From JAJTGZ01 sp964403525 (lineage in GTDB: Bacteria > Planctomycetota > Phycisphaerae > Phycisphaerales > UBA1924): 42,890 nucleotides of DNA. The notes beneath the pieces were generated by a model. It saw only the letters and a list, made by a program, of their open reading frames with translations, had not been told where the DNA came from and ran no database searches. The stretch is taken from NCBI GenBank assembly GCA_964403525.1, contig CAYOGE010000029.1:1-42890 (forward strand). Direction: 5' to 3'. Position 1 is the first letter of the stretch; each line of letters starts with the position of its first letter. The position numbers were made by a program, and so were the translations under genes. Shown here piece by piece: positions 26,116-34,612 of the stretch.

Positions 26116-27117
26116 ATGAAGAGCACAAGCCGGACGGGCGGAAGGTGCGAGGAGCAGGGGAACGTGGGCGGGGCGGTGGGGCAGACGGGGACTGAGGTTG
26201 AGGGTGCCAAAAAGAGCGGCGTCTCTCCGTGGGTGGCGGGGATGTACGAGAAGATCAAGGCGTTCGAAATCGACCGGCCCGGGGACGCGTTCCCGTTCTC
26301 TTCGCGACTCGCCCGCGAGAACGGCTGGAGCCGGGCCTACGCCCTGCGGGTCATCGAGGAGTACAAGCGCTTCGTCTGCCTGATGGCGACCGCGGCCCAC
26401 CCCGTGACGCCCAGCGACGACGTCGACCAGGCCTGGCACCTGCACATGACCTACACCCGGTCGTACTGGGACGGGATGTGCCAGCAGATCGTCGGCCGAC
26501 CGCTCCACCATGACCCAACCCGCGGCGGCAGCGACGAGAGCGCCAAGTTCACCGGCTGGTACGCCCGTACGCTGGAGACCTATCGCCGGGTCTTCAAGAT
26601 TGAGCCCCCCGCGGACATCTGGCCGTCACCTGCAGCCCGGTTCGAGCCTACGCGGATGCAGTGGGTCGACCTTGCGAAGTTTCGGCTCGTGCGGCGGAAG
26701 CGTCGGCGGAACTGGCTGTGGCTCGGACTGGTTCCCGCTATTGGCGCGAGCGCGGGGTGTGCGGGCGTCGGCAACGGGCAGGCGGCGGTGATCGGCGTCG
26801 TCGTGGCGATCCCGTTGCTGATCGCCATCGTGCTGATCGCAAAGGCCGCCGGCGGCTCGACGCAGCATGAGCGCGGTCGTCGCCGGCGGGGCGATGATTC
26901 GACGGGATGTTCGTCGACGGGTCTGTTCCCGTTCTGGTTCAGCGATAGCTCGTCCAACTCCACCGGACACGGCCACGGCGGCGATGGCCATAGCGGGCAC
27001 GGTCACGGCGATTCTGGCGGGTCCGATGGCGTCGGCCACGGTTGCAGTGGTGCCAGCGACGGTGGAGGGGGCGGCGGGTGCAGCAGCGGAGGCGGCTGCG
27101 GCGGCGGGGGAGACTGA
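26116..27117 (+). CDS. GRDP-like domain membrane protein with Gly/His/Cys-rich tail
   Basis: 333 aa. Residues about 38-178 are a conserved soluble domain: 'RLARENGWSRAYALRVIEEYKRFVCLMA', 'HPVTPSDDVDQAWHLHMTYTRSYWDGM', 'PLHHDPTRGG', 'PPADIWP'. The 'vDxxWHxHM...Y...C' core resembles the glycine-rich-domain-protein (GRDP/DUF1399-like) family and the bacterial TIGR04222 membrane proteins. Two transmembrane helices at about 201-216 and 224-245, with an RKRRR anchor before them. Residues 283-333 are Gly/His/Ser/Cys low complexity ('GHGHGGDGHSGHGHG', ending in GGGC-type runs) that could bind metal. AAGGAGA before the ATG at 26116. Function unknown. Convergent with aroC, 8 bases between stops. Confidence 0.8.
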   Translation: MKSTSRTGGRCEEQGNVGGAVGQTGTEVEGAKKSGVSPWVAGMYEKIKAFEIDRPGDAFPFSSRLARENGWSRAYALRVIEEYKRFVCLMATAAHPVTPSDDVDQAWHLHMTYTRSYWDGMCQQIVGRPLHHDPTRGGSDESAKFTGWYARTLETYRRVFKIEPPADIWPSPAARFEPTRMQWVDLAKFRLVRRKRRRNWLWLGLVPAIGASAGCAGVGNGQAAVIGVVVAIPLLIAIVLIAKAAGGSTQHERGRRRRGDDSTGCSSTGLFPFWFSDSSSNSTGHGHGGDGHSGHGHGDSGGSDGVGHGCSGASDGGGGGGCSSGGGCGGGGD

Positions 27118-27125
27118 ACGCGGCC

Positions 27126-28301
27126 TCAGCGATCCAACGGCAGCCGCCGGGCAAGGTCCATGTACACCCGCACTTGCTCGCGCAATTCGACCATCGAGTC
27201 GCCGCCGAACTTCTCACGCAGCGAAGCGGCGATCTCGAACGCTACAACCGCTTGAACGACCACGCTCGCCGCGCTGACAGCGCAGATGTCCGACCGCTCG
27301 TACGCGCTCTGGGCGGCCTGCTTGGTGTTCAGGTCCACGCTCGGCATGCCGCGCAGCAGCGTGCTGATCGGCTTCATTGCGGCGCGGACGACCACCGGTG
27401 CGCCGTTGGTCATGCCGCCCTCGATTCCGCCCGCGTTGTTTGACGATCGCACAAAGCCGAGCGACGCGCCACCCTTCTTCAACGCATCGAACGCGATCGG
27501 GTCGTGCACCTCGTGCCCGAAGCGGCTTGCGCACTCGAAGCCGAGGCCGACCTCAACGCCCTTGATCGCCTGCACCCCCATCACCGCCCCTGCGATGCGG
27601 GCGTCGAGCCGGTCACGGCGGTCCATCGTGCTGCCGATCCCCGGCGGGCAGCCGAACACGTGCACCTCGACGACGCCGCCGACGGTGGTCTTGTCGACCT
27701 TTCCTTTGTGGATCGCTTCCTGCTGGGCGGTGGTGGCCGCGGCGTCTGGGCAGTAGGTATCGCTGGCATCTCGATGGGTGAGCATCGTGCGCCAGTTAGC
27801 TTCGGTCACTTCAACGGCGGTCGCCGCCTGGTGGATCGATCGCACGAAGCCGAAGACCTCGATGCCCAGCTCGCGCAGCAGGCACTGAGCCAAACCGCCC
27901 GCGGCCACGCGGGCCGCGGTTTCGCGGGCGCTGGCACGCTCGAGCGTTTCGCGGCAGTCGGTGGTGAGGTACTTCACGCTGCCGGCGAGGTCAGCGTGTC
28001 CGGGCCGGGGCGTGTGGACCGGGGGTGTCTTCTTGTCGTCGTCGAGGCGTGAGTCCTTGTTGGCGACCTGCAGGGTGACGGGGGAGCCGATGGTGTGCCC
28101 CATGCGCACGCCGGTGAGCGCCGTCGCGGTGTCGGTCTCGATGTTCTGGCGTCCGCCTCGTCCGTAACCGCCCTGCCTGCGGGCGAGTTCGGCGTTGATG
28201 AGTCCGAGGTCAACCGGCAGGCCGGCGGGCAGGCCGCTGACAACCGCCAAGAGCGTGGGCCCGTGGGATTCGCCTGCGGTCTGGTAGGAGAGGTGGGCCA
28301 T
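27126..28301 (-). CDS. aroC: chorismate synthase
   Basis: 391 aa. Last common step of aromatic biosynthesis: EPSP to chorismate with reduced FMN. Signatures: 'GESHGPTLLAVVSGLPAGL' near the N-terminus, 'RRQGGYGRGGRQNIETD', 'RPGHADL', 'ERASARETAARVAAG', 'NNAGGIEGGMTNG', and a C-terminal 'DICAVSAASVV'. Full family length. ATG at 28299-28301. Single gene; divergent from the HAD gene (114 bases). Confidence 0.97.
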   Translation of the reverse strand: MAHLSYQTAGESHGPTLLAVVSGLPAGLPVDLGLINAELARRQGGYGRGGRQNIETDTATALTGVRMGHTIGSPVTLQVANKDSRLDDDKKTPPVHTPRPGHADLAGSVKYLTTDCRETLERASARETAARVAAGGLAQCLLRELGIEVFGFVRSIHQAATAVEVTEANWRTMLTHRDASDTYCPDAAATTAQQEAIHKGKVDKTTVGGVVEVHVFGCPPGIGSTMDRRDRLDARIAGAVMGVQAIKGVEVGLGFECASRFGHEVHDPIAFDALKKGGASLGFVRSSNNAGGIEGGMTNGAPVVVRAAMKPISTLLRGMPSVDLNTKQAAQSAYERSDICAVSAASVVVQAVVAFEIAASLREKFGGDSMVELREQVRVYMDLARRLPLDR

Positions 28302-28415
28302 CGGTGGTGAGGGTATCGGCTGGAAGGGGCGGTTCCGACACAGCGCAAAGCTGGTCGAGGCATCCTTCGCCCGTCGGGCGAGGGAGGGCTGCGCAACTTC
28401 CTACGCTCCGACCAC

Positions 28416-29171
28416 ATGCCCGGCACCCTTCCCTTGCGCCAGTACGACCTTGTGATCTGCGACATTGATGGGTGCCTGGCGGGCGAAGGGCAGGAGGTCT
28501 TCGACATTCCCAGCCTCGCCGCCGTCGCTGAGCACAACCGATTGGCGATCGACAACGGCGACCGCCCCGTGGTGACGGTCTGCTCAGGGAGGCCCCAGCC
28601 CTACGCCGAGAGCATCTGCCGGCTGATCGGCAACCTGCTGGTGCCGTGCGTGTGCGAGATGGGGGTGTGGACGTACCACCCCGGCACCAACAAGTACGAG
28701 ATGGACCCGGCGATCACCCCGGCCCACCTCGAAGCGGTCCACGCGCTGGGTGCCTGGTGCGCGGCAGCGTTTGGTCGCGCCGGCGTGACGCAGCAGCCCG
28801 GCAAGAACGCCAGTGTGACGCTCTGGCACCGCGACACGGTGTTCCTCAAGACGCTGCTGCCGCTGGTGCAGGCCGAGTGCGATAGGCGGGGCTGGCCGTT
28901 CCGGGTGACCAGCACGTGGTACTACATCAATTGTGAGTTGGCGCACGTCTCGAAAGGGACGGGTCTTGATCGAATCCTCGGCGAGCTGAAGATCCCGCGC
29001 GAGCGGATCGCGGGGATCGGCGACACCGAAGGTGACAAGTGCATCGCCGAGCGGGTGGGGTACTTCGCCTGCCCGAGCAACGCGAAGCCGGCGATCAAAG
29101 AGCACGCCCACTACATCAGCCCGCTGGCGGAGGCGAAGGGCGTGGTGGACATCCTCGCGCGGCTGAGATGA
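28416..29171 (+). CDS. HAD superfamily phosphatase (Cof/SPP-like type)
   Basis: 251 aa. HAD motif I 'ICDIDGCLAG' with nucleophile Asp16 and acid Asp18, motif II 'TVCSGRPQPY', motif III Lys in 'VSKGTGLDRIL', and motif IV 'GIGDTEGDKCIAE'. A cap domain lies between motifs II and III (about 70-190), the C2-type placement used by sugar-phosphate phosphatases such as sucrose-phosphate or mannosylglycerate phosphatases. The substrate is not deducible. Convergent with queA (34 bases between stops). Confidence 0.88.
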   Translation: MPGTLPLRQYDLVICDIDGCLAGEGQEVFDIPSLAAVAEHNRLAIDNGDRPVVTVCSGRPQPYAESICRLIGNLLVPCVCEMGVWTYHPGTNKYEMDPAITPAHLEAVHALGAWCAAAFGRAGVTQQPGKNASVTLWHRDTVFLKTLLPLVQAECDRRGWPFRVTSTWYYINCELAHVSKGTGLDRILGELKIPRERIAGIGDTEGDKCIAERVGYFACPSNAKPAIKEHAHYISPLAEAKGVVDILARLR

Positions 29172-29205
29172 ACGCGGCGGCGGGCGAGCCGCTGCAACCC
29201 CCGGC

Positions 29206-30348
29206 TCAGGGGAGCACGAGCATCGCGTCGCCGTACGAATAGAACCGGTACCCCTTCTCCAGCGCCTCGGCGTAGATTGCCTTGAGCCGCGCCACGCCAT
29301 CGCCATCGCCCGCCCCGCCGCTGCGTCCGTCCAGCAGCGCGCCGACCATCGCCATAAGCGTGCTGCGGGGAAGGTGGAAGTTGGTCATCAATCCGTCGAG
29401 GTTGCGGAACTGGAACCCGGGCGTGATCAACAGGCGTGACCACTTCTCGCCGCCCGCCGACAGTTCCTCGGGCGAGAAACTCTCCAGCGTGCGGGCCGAC
29501 GTCGTGCCGACCGCAAGCACGCGCCCGCCCGCTTTCCGAGCTGATGCCACCGCTGCCCCGACCGAAGCCGGTGCCTGGCACCACTCCGCGTGCATCGGGT
29601 GCTGCTCGACGACGTCGACTTCTACAGGCTTGAACGTGCCAGTACCGACGTGAAGCGTCACCTCCGCCCGCTCAACGCCCCGTTCCTTCAGAGCATCGAG
29701 CAGCTTCGGTGTGAAGTGAAGCCCGGCTGTGGGGGCGGCCACCGAGCCCGCCTCTTCCCCGGCGTAGACCGTCTGATAGCGCTCGCGGTCGTCGTTTTCC
29801 CTCACGCGCTCGTCGTGCCGCTTGCGTGCGGCGAGGATGTACGGTGGCAGCGGCGTGTTGCCGACGATCTCCAGCAGACCGGTCGCGCTCAGCCCGGCGT
29901 CGCCTCCGTAGACGTCGACCGTCCACTGTCCGGCGTTCTCGCCTTCCTCGATCTGAGCCACTAAGCCGAGCCGCACACCAGACTCCGCACCCGCAGGATC
30001 CTTGAGGTTGACGGTTGCGCCGGGCTTCATCCGCTTCCCCTTGAGCATCACCCTCCACCTGCGTTCATTGTCCTGCTTGTCCGCCAGGCCAAGGAACAGC
30101 CCCTCCACCGCGCCTTGCGTGTCCGCCCGATAACCGATAAACCGCGCCGGGATTACCCGCGTGCGGTTGAGCACCAGCAGGTCGCCCGCCTCGAGCAGCT
30201 CTCGCAGGTCGCGCACCTGACGGTGCTGGATAAACGCCGGGTCGGACCGCTTCACAACCAGCAGCTTCGCCGCGTCCCGCGGCTCCACCGCTGTTCGGGC
30301 GATCGCCGTCTCGGGCAGGTCGTACTCAAGGTCGCTGACGTTCAACAC
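29206..30348 (-). CDS. queA: S-adenosylmethionine:tRNA ribosyltransferase-isomerase QueA
   Basis: 380 aa from a GTG at 30346-30348. Adds the epoxycyclopentanediol to 7-deazaguanine at tRNA position 34 in queuosine synthesis, using SAM. Signatures: 'YDLPETAIA', 'LLVLNRTRVIPARF', 'YQTVYAGEEAGSVAAPTAGLHFT', 'EVTLHVGTGTFKPV', 'HAEWC', 'VGTTSARTLES', 'LMTNFHLPRSTLMAMVGAL', 'YRFYSYGDAM'. The family usually begins a few residues before 'YDLP'. The frame runs 35 more codons upstream with Pro/Arg-rich sequence not seen in QueA, so the GTG is preferred. tgt, queC and queF are not nearby. Confidence 0.95.
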   Translation of the reverse strand: MLNVSDLEYDLPETAIARTAVEPRDAAKLLVVKRSDPAFIQHRQVRDLRELLEAGDLLVLNRTRVIPARFIGYRADTQGAVEGLFLGLADKQDNERRWRVMLKGKRMKPGATVNLKDPAGAESGVRLGLVAQIEEGENAGQWTVDVYGGDAGLSATGLLEIVGNTPLPPYILAARKRHDERVRENDDRERYQTVYAGEEAGSVAAPTAGLHFTPKLLDALKERGVERAEVTLHVGTGTFKPVEVDVVEQHPMHAEWCQAPASVGAAVASARKAGGRVLAVGTTSARTLESFSPEELSAGGEKWSRLLITPGFQFRNLDGLMTNFHLPRSTLMAMVGALLDGRSGGAGDGDGVARLKAIYAEALEKGYRFYSYGDAMLVLP

Positions 30349-30538
30349 GGTGGGGGTCGCCTGGGGTGAGGGGTTGCGGCGGGGTGGAGGTGTGTTGCCG
30401 GAGCGCGACACGTTGCCGACGGACAACACGACTGGGACGCGAACCGGCCGCACAGACCATACGCGCGTTACAGCTTCACGCGCCGAGCGTCCGTTCGGCT
30501 CAAGTTGCGGCCTGGCACGCGGCTCGCCCGTGCCCGGC

Positions 30539-30964
30539 GTGAGAATCTCAGAACTCGTTCATACCGCAGACCTTTACCGCCAGCTTCAGGCCGGCCTCAC
30601 TCAGCGCACGCTGGATGCCGCCAAGAAGGCGTCAGACAGCGGCAACGAGGCCCTGGCCCAGTCGCTGGGCTATGCGCCCTCCAACGACGGGACCGACAGC
30701 ACCGACGGTGCACCCGCCAGCGATAGCGTCGATTTCTCCGGCAACGCCGGCTCCGCGGGTCTGAGTGCAACCGACAGCGGAAGCACCGATGACAGCCTCG
30801 GCGCCATCATCGAGAGCTTCCTTCGCCAGCGCCAGACCTACCAGTTCACCATCCCGGGTGTGCAGGGGGTCACATCGCCGATCAACGTCACGTGGGAGGT
30901 TGAGCGTGCGTACCGCGTGGTGCAGTTTGTGCCGCGGAGCCAATTGGTTGACCAGCAGGCCTGA
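30539..30964 (+). CDS. small hypothetical protein
   Basis: 141 aa from a GTG at 30539. N-terminal helix 'ISELVHTADLYRQLQAGL', then a Ser/Asp/Gly/Thr-rich disordered middle (about residues 45-90), then 'SLGAIIESFLRQRQTYQF' and a beta-like end 'INVTWEVERAYRVVQFVP'. No signal peptide, Cys motif or family recognised. Divergent from queA, 190 bases between starts. No strong Shine-Dalgarno. The ordered ends with a loose middle and the lack of a competing frame make it a likely gene. Confidence 0.55.
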   Translation: MRISELVHTADLYRQLQAGLTQRTLDAAKKASDSGNEALAQSLGYAPSNDGTDSTDGAPASDSVDFSGNAGSAGLSATDSGSTDDSLGAIIESFLRQRQTYQFTIPGVQGVTSPINVTWEVERAYRVVQFVPRSQLVDQQA

Positions 30965-31257
30965 GCGCCTGGCGGTGGCGCATGGTCCGGTCGCCCGAGC
31001 GGATCGCGCGTTGCCCCGCCCCTAGGTGCGAACAGACCAGAAACCCGCCGGCCGCCAGGCGACCGCCGGCGAAGCTCCGATTCACGGAGACTCTTTCCAT
31101 TTTGGATTTGTTGAGGTACGCTGACTGTGCCGCCGGCCTCCGGCGCATTGTTGCGCCGGTCGCTTCTCCGACGGATCGCGACGCTCGCACTCGCCGTGGT
31201 TACCCACGGCCCTCAGTGCAACGCCGCGACGACGCCGATTCGTAAGGAGAACCACCC
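30965..31257. other. non-coding region before the EF-G paralogue
   Basis: 293 bases. Holds a 7-bp GC hairpin (31046-31052 with 31065-31071), an AT-richer stretch at about 31090-31115 with a possible promoter (TTTCCA, 17 bp, TACGCT), and AAGGAG just before the ATG at 31258. No gene or RNA family recognised. Confidence 0.4.
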
Positions 31258-33324
31258 ATGGGATCTGTACAAACCGCCGACATCCGCAACGTCCTTCTCT
31301 GCGGGCCTCAGGGAAGCGGCAAGACGACGCTGGTCGAGCGGCTGTTGGCACACACCAAGACGATCACGAAGATGGGGTCCGTGCAGACGAAGGACACGGC
31401 GTGCGACTTCGAGCCGGAAGAGAAGGCTCACGCGCACTCGCTCAGCAGCAAGGTCGTCTACTTCAACCACGAGGGGAAGCAGATCACGCTGATCGACTCG
31501 CCCGGCGCCGGCGATTTTCTCGGGCACGCCGTCGCCGCGATGGCCGCGGTCGAGACGGTGGTGATCACCATCGACGCCACCCGCGGGATCGAGAGCACAA
31601 CGCGCCGGCTCTTCAAGACCGCGCGAGGGCTTGGGCTGCCGATCCTTCTCCTCGTCACCAAGATCGATCACACCGATTCCAACCTCCCCGGCCTGCTCGA
31701 CCGCATCCACGAGGTCTTCGGGTCCGAGTGCATCCCCATCAACCTGCCGATCAAGAACAACACCGACGTGATCGACGTCTTCGACCACTCGACCGCTGAG
31801 GGTCAGGAAGACTCGCAGATCATGTCGGTCGCCGACGCCCACCAGCACATCTTCGAGCAGGTTGTGGAGATGGACGAGGAGCTCACCGGTGAGTACTTCG
31901 AGAAAGGCGACAAGCTCGACCCTGCCAAGCTGCACCGCGCGATGGAGGCGGCGCTGACCGCCGGGCACCTGGTCCCCGTCGCCTTCTGCTCGGCGAAGAC
32001 CGACTCGGGGATCGAGGACCTGTTGCACATTGTCTCTCAGCAGCTCCCCAGCCCGCTGGAGGGTCACCCCCCCCTCCCGCACACCACGGGGATGGGAGGC
32101 GACGGCGGAGAAATCGCGCTCGACCTCTCCAAGCCGGGCGCACCGTGCGTCGCGGTCGTCTGGAAGATCGTCAACGACCCGTTCGTCGGGAAGCTCTCGT
32201 TCGTGCGCGTGCTGCAGGGAACGCTCGCGGGCAAGAGCGAGATCACCCACGGCGAGAATCGGCGCGTCCTCCGCATCGGTCACCTGCTCAAGGTGCGCGG
32301 CAAGGAGCACCACGAGGTTGAGAGCCTCGCGCCGGGCGAGATCGGCGTGGTGGCCAAGGTCGACGAGCTGCGCGTCGGCAGCGTGCTGCACGCCGACGCC
32401 AACCTGCACATCCACCCGGCCCACCTGCCAACGCCCGTCCCGCTCTCGGGCCTGGCGATCGAGCTCAAGAACCACGCGGACGAGTCGAAGTTCACAAACG
32501 CCATCCACAAGATGTCCGAGGAAGACCCGTGCTTCCACATGGAACGCGTCGCCGCGACGGGCCAGACCGTTCTCCGCGGCTGCGGGGAACTGCACCTGCG
32601 CATGATGCTAGAGAAGCTCAAGAACAGGTACCACATCGAGCTGGAGACCAAGCCGATGAAGGTCGCCTACAAAGAGACCATCAGCGGGCGAGCCGAAGGG
32701 CACTGCCGGCACAAGAAGCAGACCGGTGGATCGGGCCAGTTCGGCGAAGTCTTCCTCCGCGTCGAGCCCCTCCCGGCCGATCACGCGACCGGATTCGAGT
32801 TCATCAACGAAACCGTTGGCGGCAGCATCCCGCGCCAGTACATGCCGGCGATCGAGAAGGGCATCCGCCAGGTGCTTGGGCACGGCGCGTTCGCCGGCTA
32901 CCCCATGACCGGCGTGAAGGTGAGCGTCTACGACGGCAAGTACCACGACGTCGACAGCAAAGAGATCGCGTTCATCACCGCCGGGCGGAAGGCGTTCATC
33001 GACGCTGTGACGAAAGCGAAGCCGACCCTCATGGAACCCGTCGTCAAGCTCGCCGTCGTCGGCCCTGCGACCCGCATGGGCGACTTGACCGCCGAGGTAA
33101 GCGGCAAGCGCGGGCGCATCGAGGGCACGGACCTGGACGGCGACCAGTGCGTCGTGACCGCCGTCGCCCCGCTGGCCGAGTTGGCCACGTTCGCCAGCGA
33201 GCTCAAGAGCCTGACCGCCGGCGCCGGAAGCTACGAGATGGAGTTCAGCCACTACGAGCGAACACCACCGGCGGTGCAGCAGCAGGTGATGGCGGCGTTC
33301 AAGCCGAAGGATGAAGAAGACTAG
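31258..33324 (+). CDS. elongation factor G-like paralogue with altered GTPase switch II
   Basis: 688 aa with all EF-G domains. G1 P-loop GPQGSGKT at residues 16-23. G3 is 'DSPGAGDF' (80-87): the catalytic His of the usual DTPGH is Ala84. G4 is TKID (134-137) rather than NKxD, and switch I lacks the RGITI motif, having 'EEKAHAHSLSSKVV' instead. Domain II, 'GCGELHLRMMLEKL' of domain III, 'YKETISGRAEG..KKQTGGSGQFG' of domain IV and a domain V follow. This matches the EF-G2-like (FusA2) paralogues of several phyla, whose role in translation or ribosome recycling is unsettled. Not next to rpsL, rpsG or tuf, so not the canonical fusA. AAGGAG precedes the ATG. Confidence 0.92.
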   Translation: MGSVQTADIRNVLLCGPQGSGKTTLVERLLAHTKTITKMGSVQTKDTACDFEPEEKAHAHSLSSKVVYFNHEGKQITLIDSPGAGDFLGHAVAAMAAVETVVITIDATRGIESTTRRLFKTARGLGLPILLLVTKIDHTDSNLPGLLDRIHEVFGSECIPINLPIKNNTDVIDVFDHSTAEGQEDSQIMSVADAHQHIFEQVVEMDEELTGEYFEKGDKLDPAKLHRAMEAALTAGHLVPVAFCSAKTDSGIEDLLHIVSQQLPSPLEGHPPLPHTTGMGGDGGEIALDLSKPGAPCVAVVWKIVNDPFVGKLSFVRVLQGTLAGKSEITHGENRRVLRIGHLLKVRGKEHHEVESLAPGEIGVVAKVDELRVGSVLHADANLHIHPAHLPTPVPLSGLAIELKNHADESKFTNAIHKMSEEDPCFHMERVAATGQTVLRGCGELHLRMMLEKLKNRYHIELETKPMKVAYKETISGRAEGHCRHKKQTGGSGQFGEVFLRVEPLPADHATGFEFINETVGGSIPRQYMPAIEKGIRQVLGHGAFAGYPMTGVKVSVYDGKYHDVDSKEIAFITAGRKAFIDAVTKAKPTLMEPVVKLAVVGPATRMGDLTAEVSGKRGRIEGTDLDGDQCVVTAVAPLAELATFASELKSLTAGAGSYEMEFSHYERTPPAVQQQVMAAFKPKDEED

Positions 33325-33407
33325 GCCGTGTTGGCAGCCAGATTTGGACTGCGCAAAGCCGACGCGTACTAGCAGTTATCTTAGGCGAGCATTGGTATGC
33401 TGGACGA

Positions 33408-34271
33408 ATGTCAAGCTCAACCGAGGCTCTGCGATTTCGTTTAGAAGGAATTCGCGACGCTCAGCAACGCTCGCGGGTAGCCTTGTTTCTCGTGCTCATC
33501 GCTTCGGCGGTGTTGGTTGGTGCGCTTTGGAACGAGTTTCTGGCTTGGGATCGCCTGTTCGCGCTTCAGAATGTTGCTCCAAAGGAGTGGGGCGCCTCTC
33601 TCGTAAAAGAAGAATTGATCAAGGCTTGGGCAGACAGTCAGATGATTGCAGTCTCAGTCCTCGGATTGCGGTTCAGCGTGGACGATATTCAGGTGCTGGG
33701 TTCGCTGCTCCTGTTCGTTCTCACTTTTTACTACTGCATGTGTTCTCGACGGGAGAATCGTGAAATCGGATGGCTGCTGCGGGATTCGACGGAGGCCGAC
33801 AACCAGACAAAGGAGTTCATCGTACGCGGAATCTACGCAGGCGCCGTTCTCTCGCTGGCCGGGAATGACGACGACCCTATTGAGCGCTTGGCAAGCGAGG
33901 GACCACAACGACGCTCAGCGGCAACAGAGAGCAGTTTTAGGGCATTGCTTCTGAGCGTTATCGGCGCACCCGGGAAACGGATCTTTTTCGCTCGCGGCGG
34001 CCTGGGACTGCTCACCTACGCACCGGTGTTCGTCGTCGCATCAATTCTGGCATCTGATCTCTATTTCCTGCTGGCTTTTGTTTCGCCGTATCACTTGAAC
34101 GCGAGCAGCAATTGGGCGGATATGCCGCAACCTCACAAGGTTCAATTGATAGTGCATGACGCCGTTGCGCTCCTCATGGCGGTGCCGATCGCCGGATACT
34201 GTCGCAGAATCGTCAGGTACAGAGTCGGGGCGGAAGCGGTGCTGCGCGAATTCCGGCGGTTTCAGGCATGA
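33408..34271 (+). CDS. multi-pass membrane protein of unknown function, lower GC
   Basis: 287 aa. Hydrophobic segments at about residues 24-44, 92-112, 196-222 and 246-264 suggest four transmembrane helices. Between helices 2 and 3 a cytoplasmic-type loop holds charged residues ('RRENREIGWLLRDSTEADNQTKEF'). No family recognised. Its G+C is visibly lower (about 53-58% in the lines counted) than the surrounding genes and it uses T/A-ending codons more, suggesting a recent or foreign origin. It lies between the EF-G paralogue and the convergent mraZ. No mobility gene, tRNA or repeat flanks it. Confidence 0.7.
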   Translation: MSSSTEALRFRLEGIRDAQQRSRVALFLVLIASAVLVGALWNEFLAWDRLFALQNVAPKEWGASLVKEELIKAWADSQMIAVSVLGLRFSVDDIQVLGSLLLFVLTFYYCMCSRRENREIGWLLRDSTEADNQTKEFIVRGIYAGAVLSLAGNDDDPIERLASEGPQRRSAATESSFRALLLSVIGAPGKRIFFARGGLGLLTYAPVFVVASILASDLYFLLAFVSPYHLNASSNWADMPQPHKVQLIVHDAVALLMAVPIAGYCRRIVRYRVGAEAVLREFRRFQA

Positions 34272-34612
34272 ACGACATCTGCCGCGCCCCAACTTTGCCG
34301 ACGAAAACGCCCGCCGGGCGATGGAACGCGCGGCGGGCGTGGGCATCGGCGAGAGATTCGCACCGGTCATCCGCTCGCGTCCTTGCGGGCGTGTTGGGCC
34401 GGGGCAAGAGTCCGTTCGTTCTCCCGCGCAAATGAGCTGAAACGGTCGGAACGTCGGGCGTGTTGATGCTGAAGTGGGGGTAGGTCCGACGCTTTCAAAG
34501 CCTCGCCGGCCGTTTCGGGCCGGCGGGGCTCGTCGCCTTCTTCCGCTCCGTCCCGCCGCGCATCCTTGCGTGGAGGTAGGGGGCGTCAACGAGCCGTCCG
34601 TGGCTCAGGCTC
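34272..34612. other. non-coding gap between membrane gene and mraZ
   Basis: 341 bases without a credible gene. Contains a 9-bp inverted repeat in the stretch about 34304-34337 and the mraZ terminator (34499-34530). rsmH (mraW), which usually follows mraZ, is absent. Confidence 0.5.
34499..34530 (-). terminator. hairpin terminator of mraZ
   Basis: 13-bp stem with one wobble (34499-34511 with 34518-34530), 6-base loop. On the minus strand it is followed by TTTGAAAG. About 82 bases past the mraZ stop. Implies a monocistronic mraZ. The weak T-run lowers certainty. Confidence 0.55.

Noticed and set aside
26935..27117. Frameshift or assembly error in the Gly/His/Cys-rich tail
   Set aside because: The tail keeps one frame to a normal stop 8 bases from aroC's stop, and similar Gly/Cys tails are usual in related membrane proteins.
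31213..32595. 460-codon frame antisense to the EF-G paralogue
   Set aside because: Shadow of a gene with full EF-G domain content.
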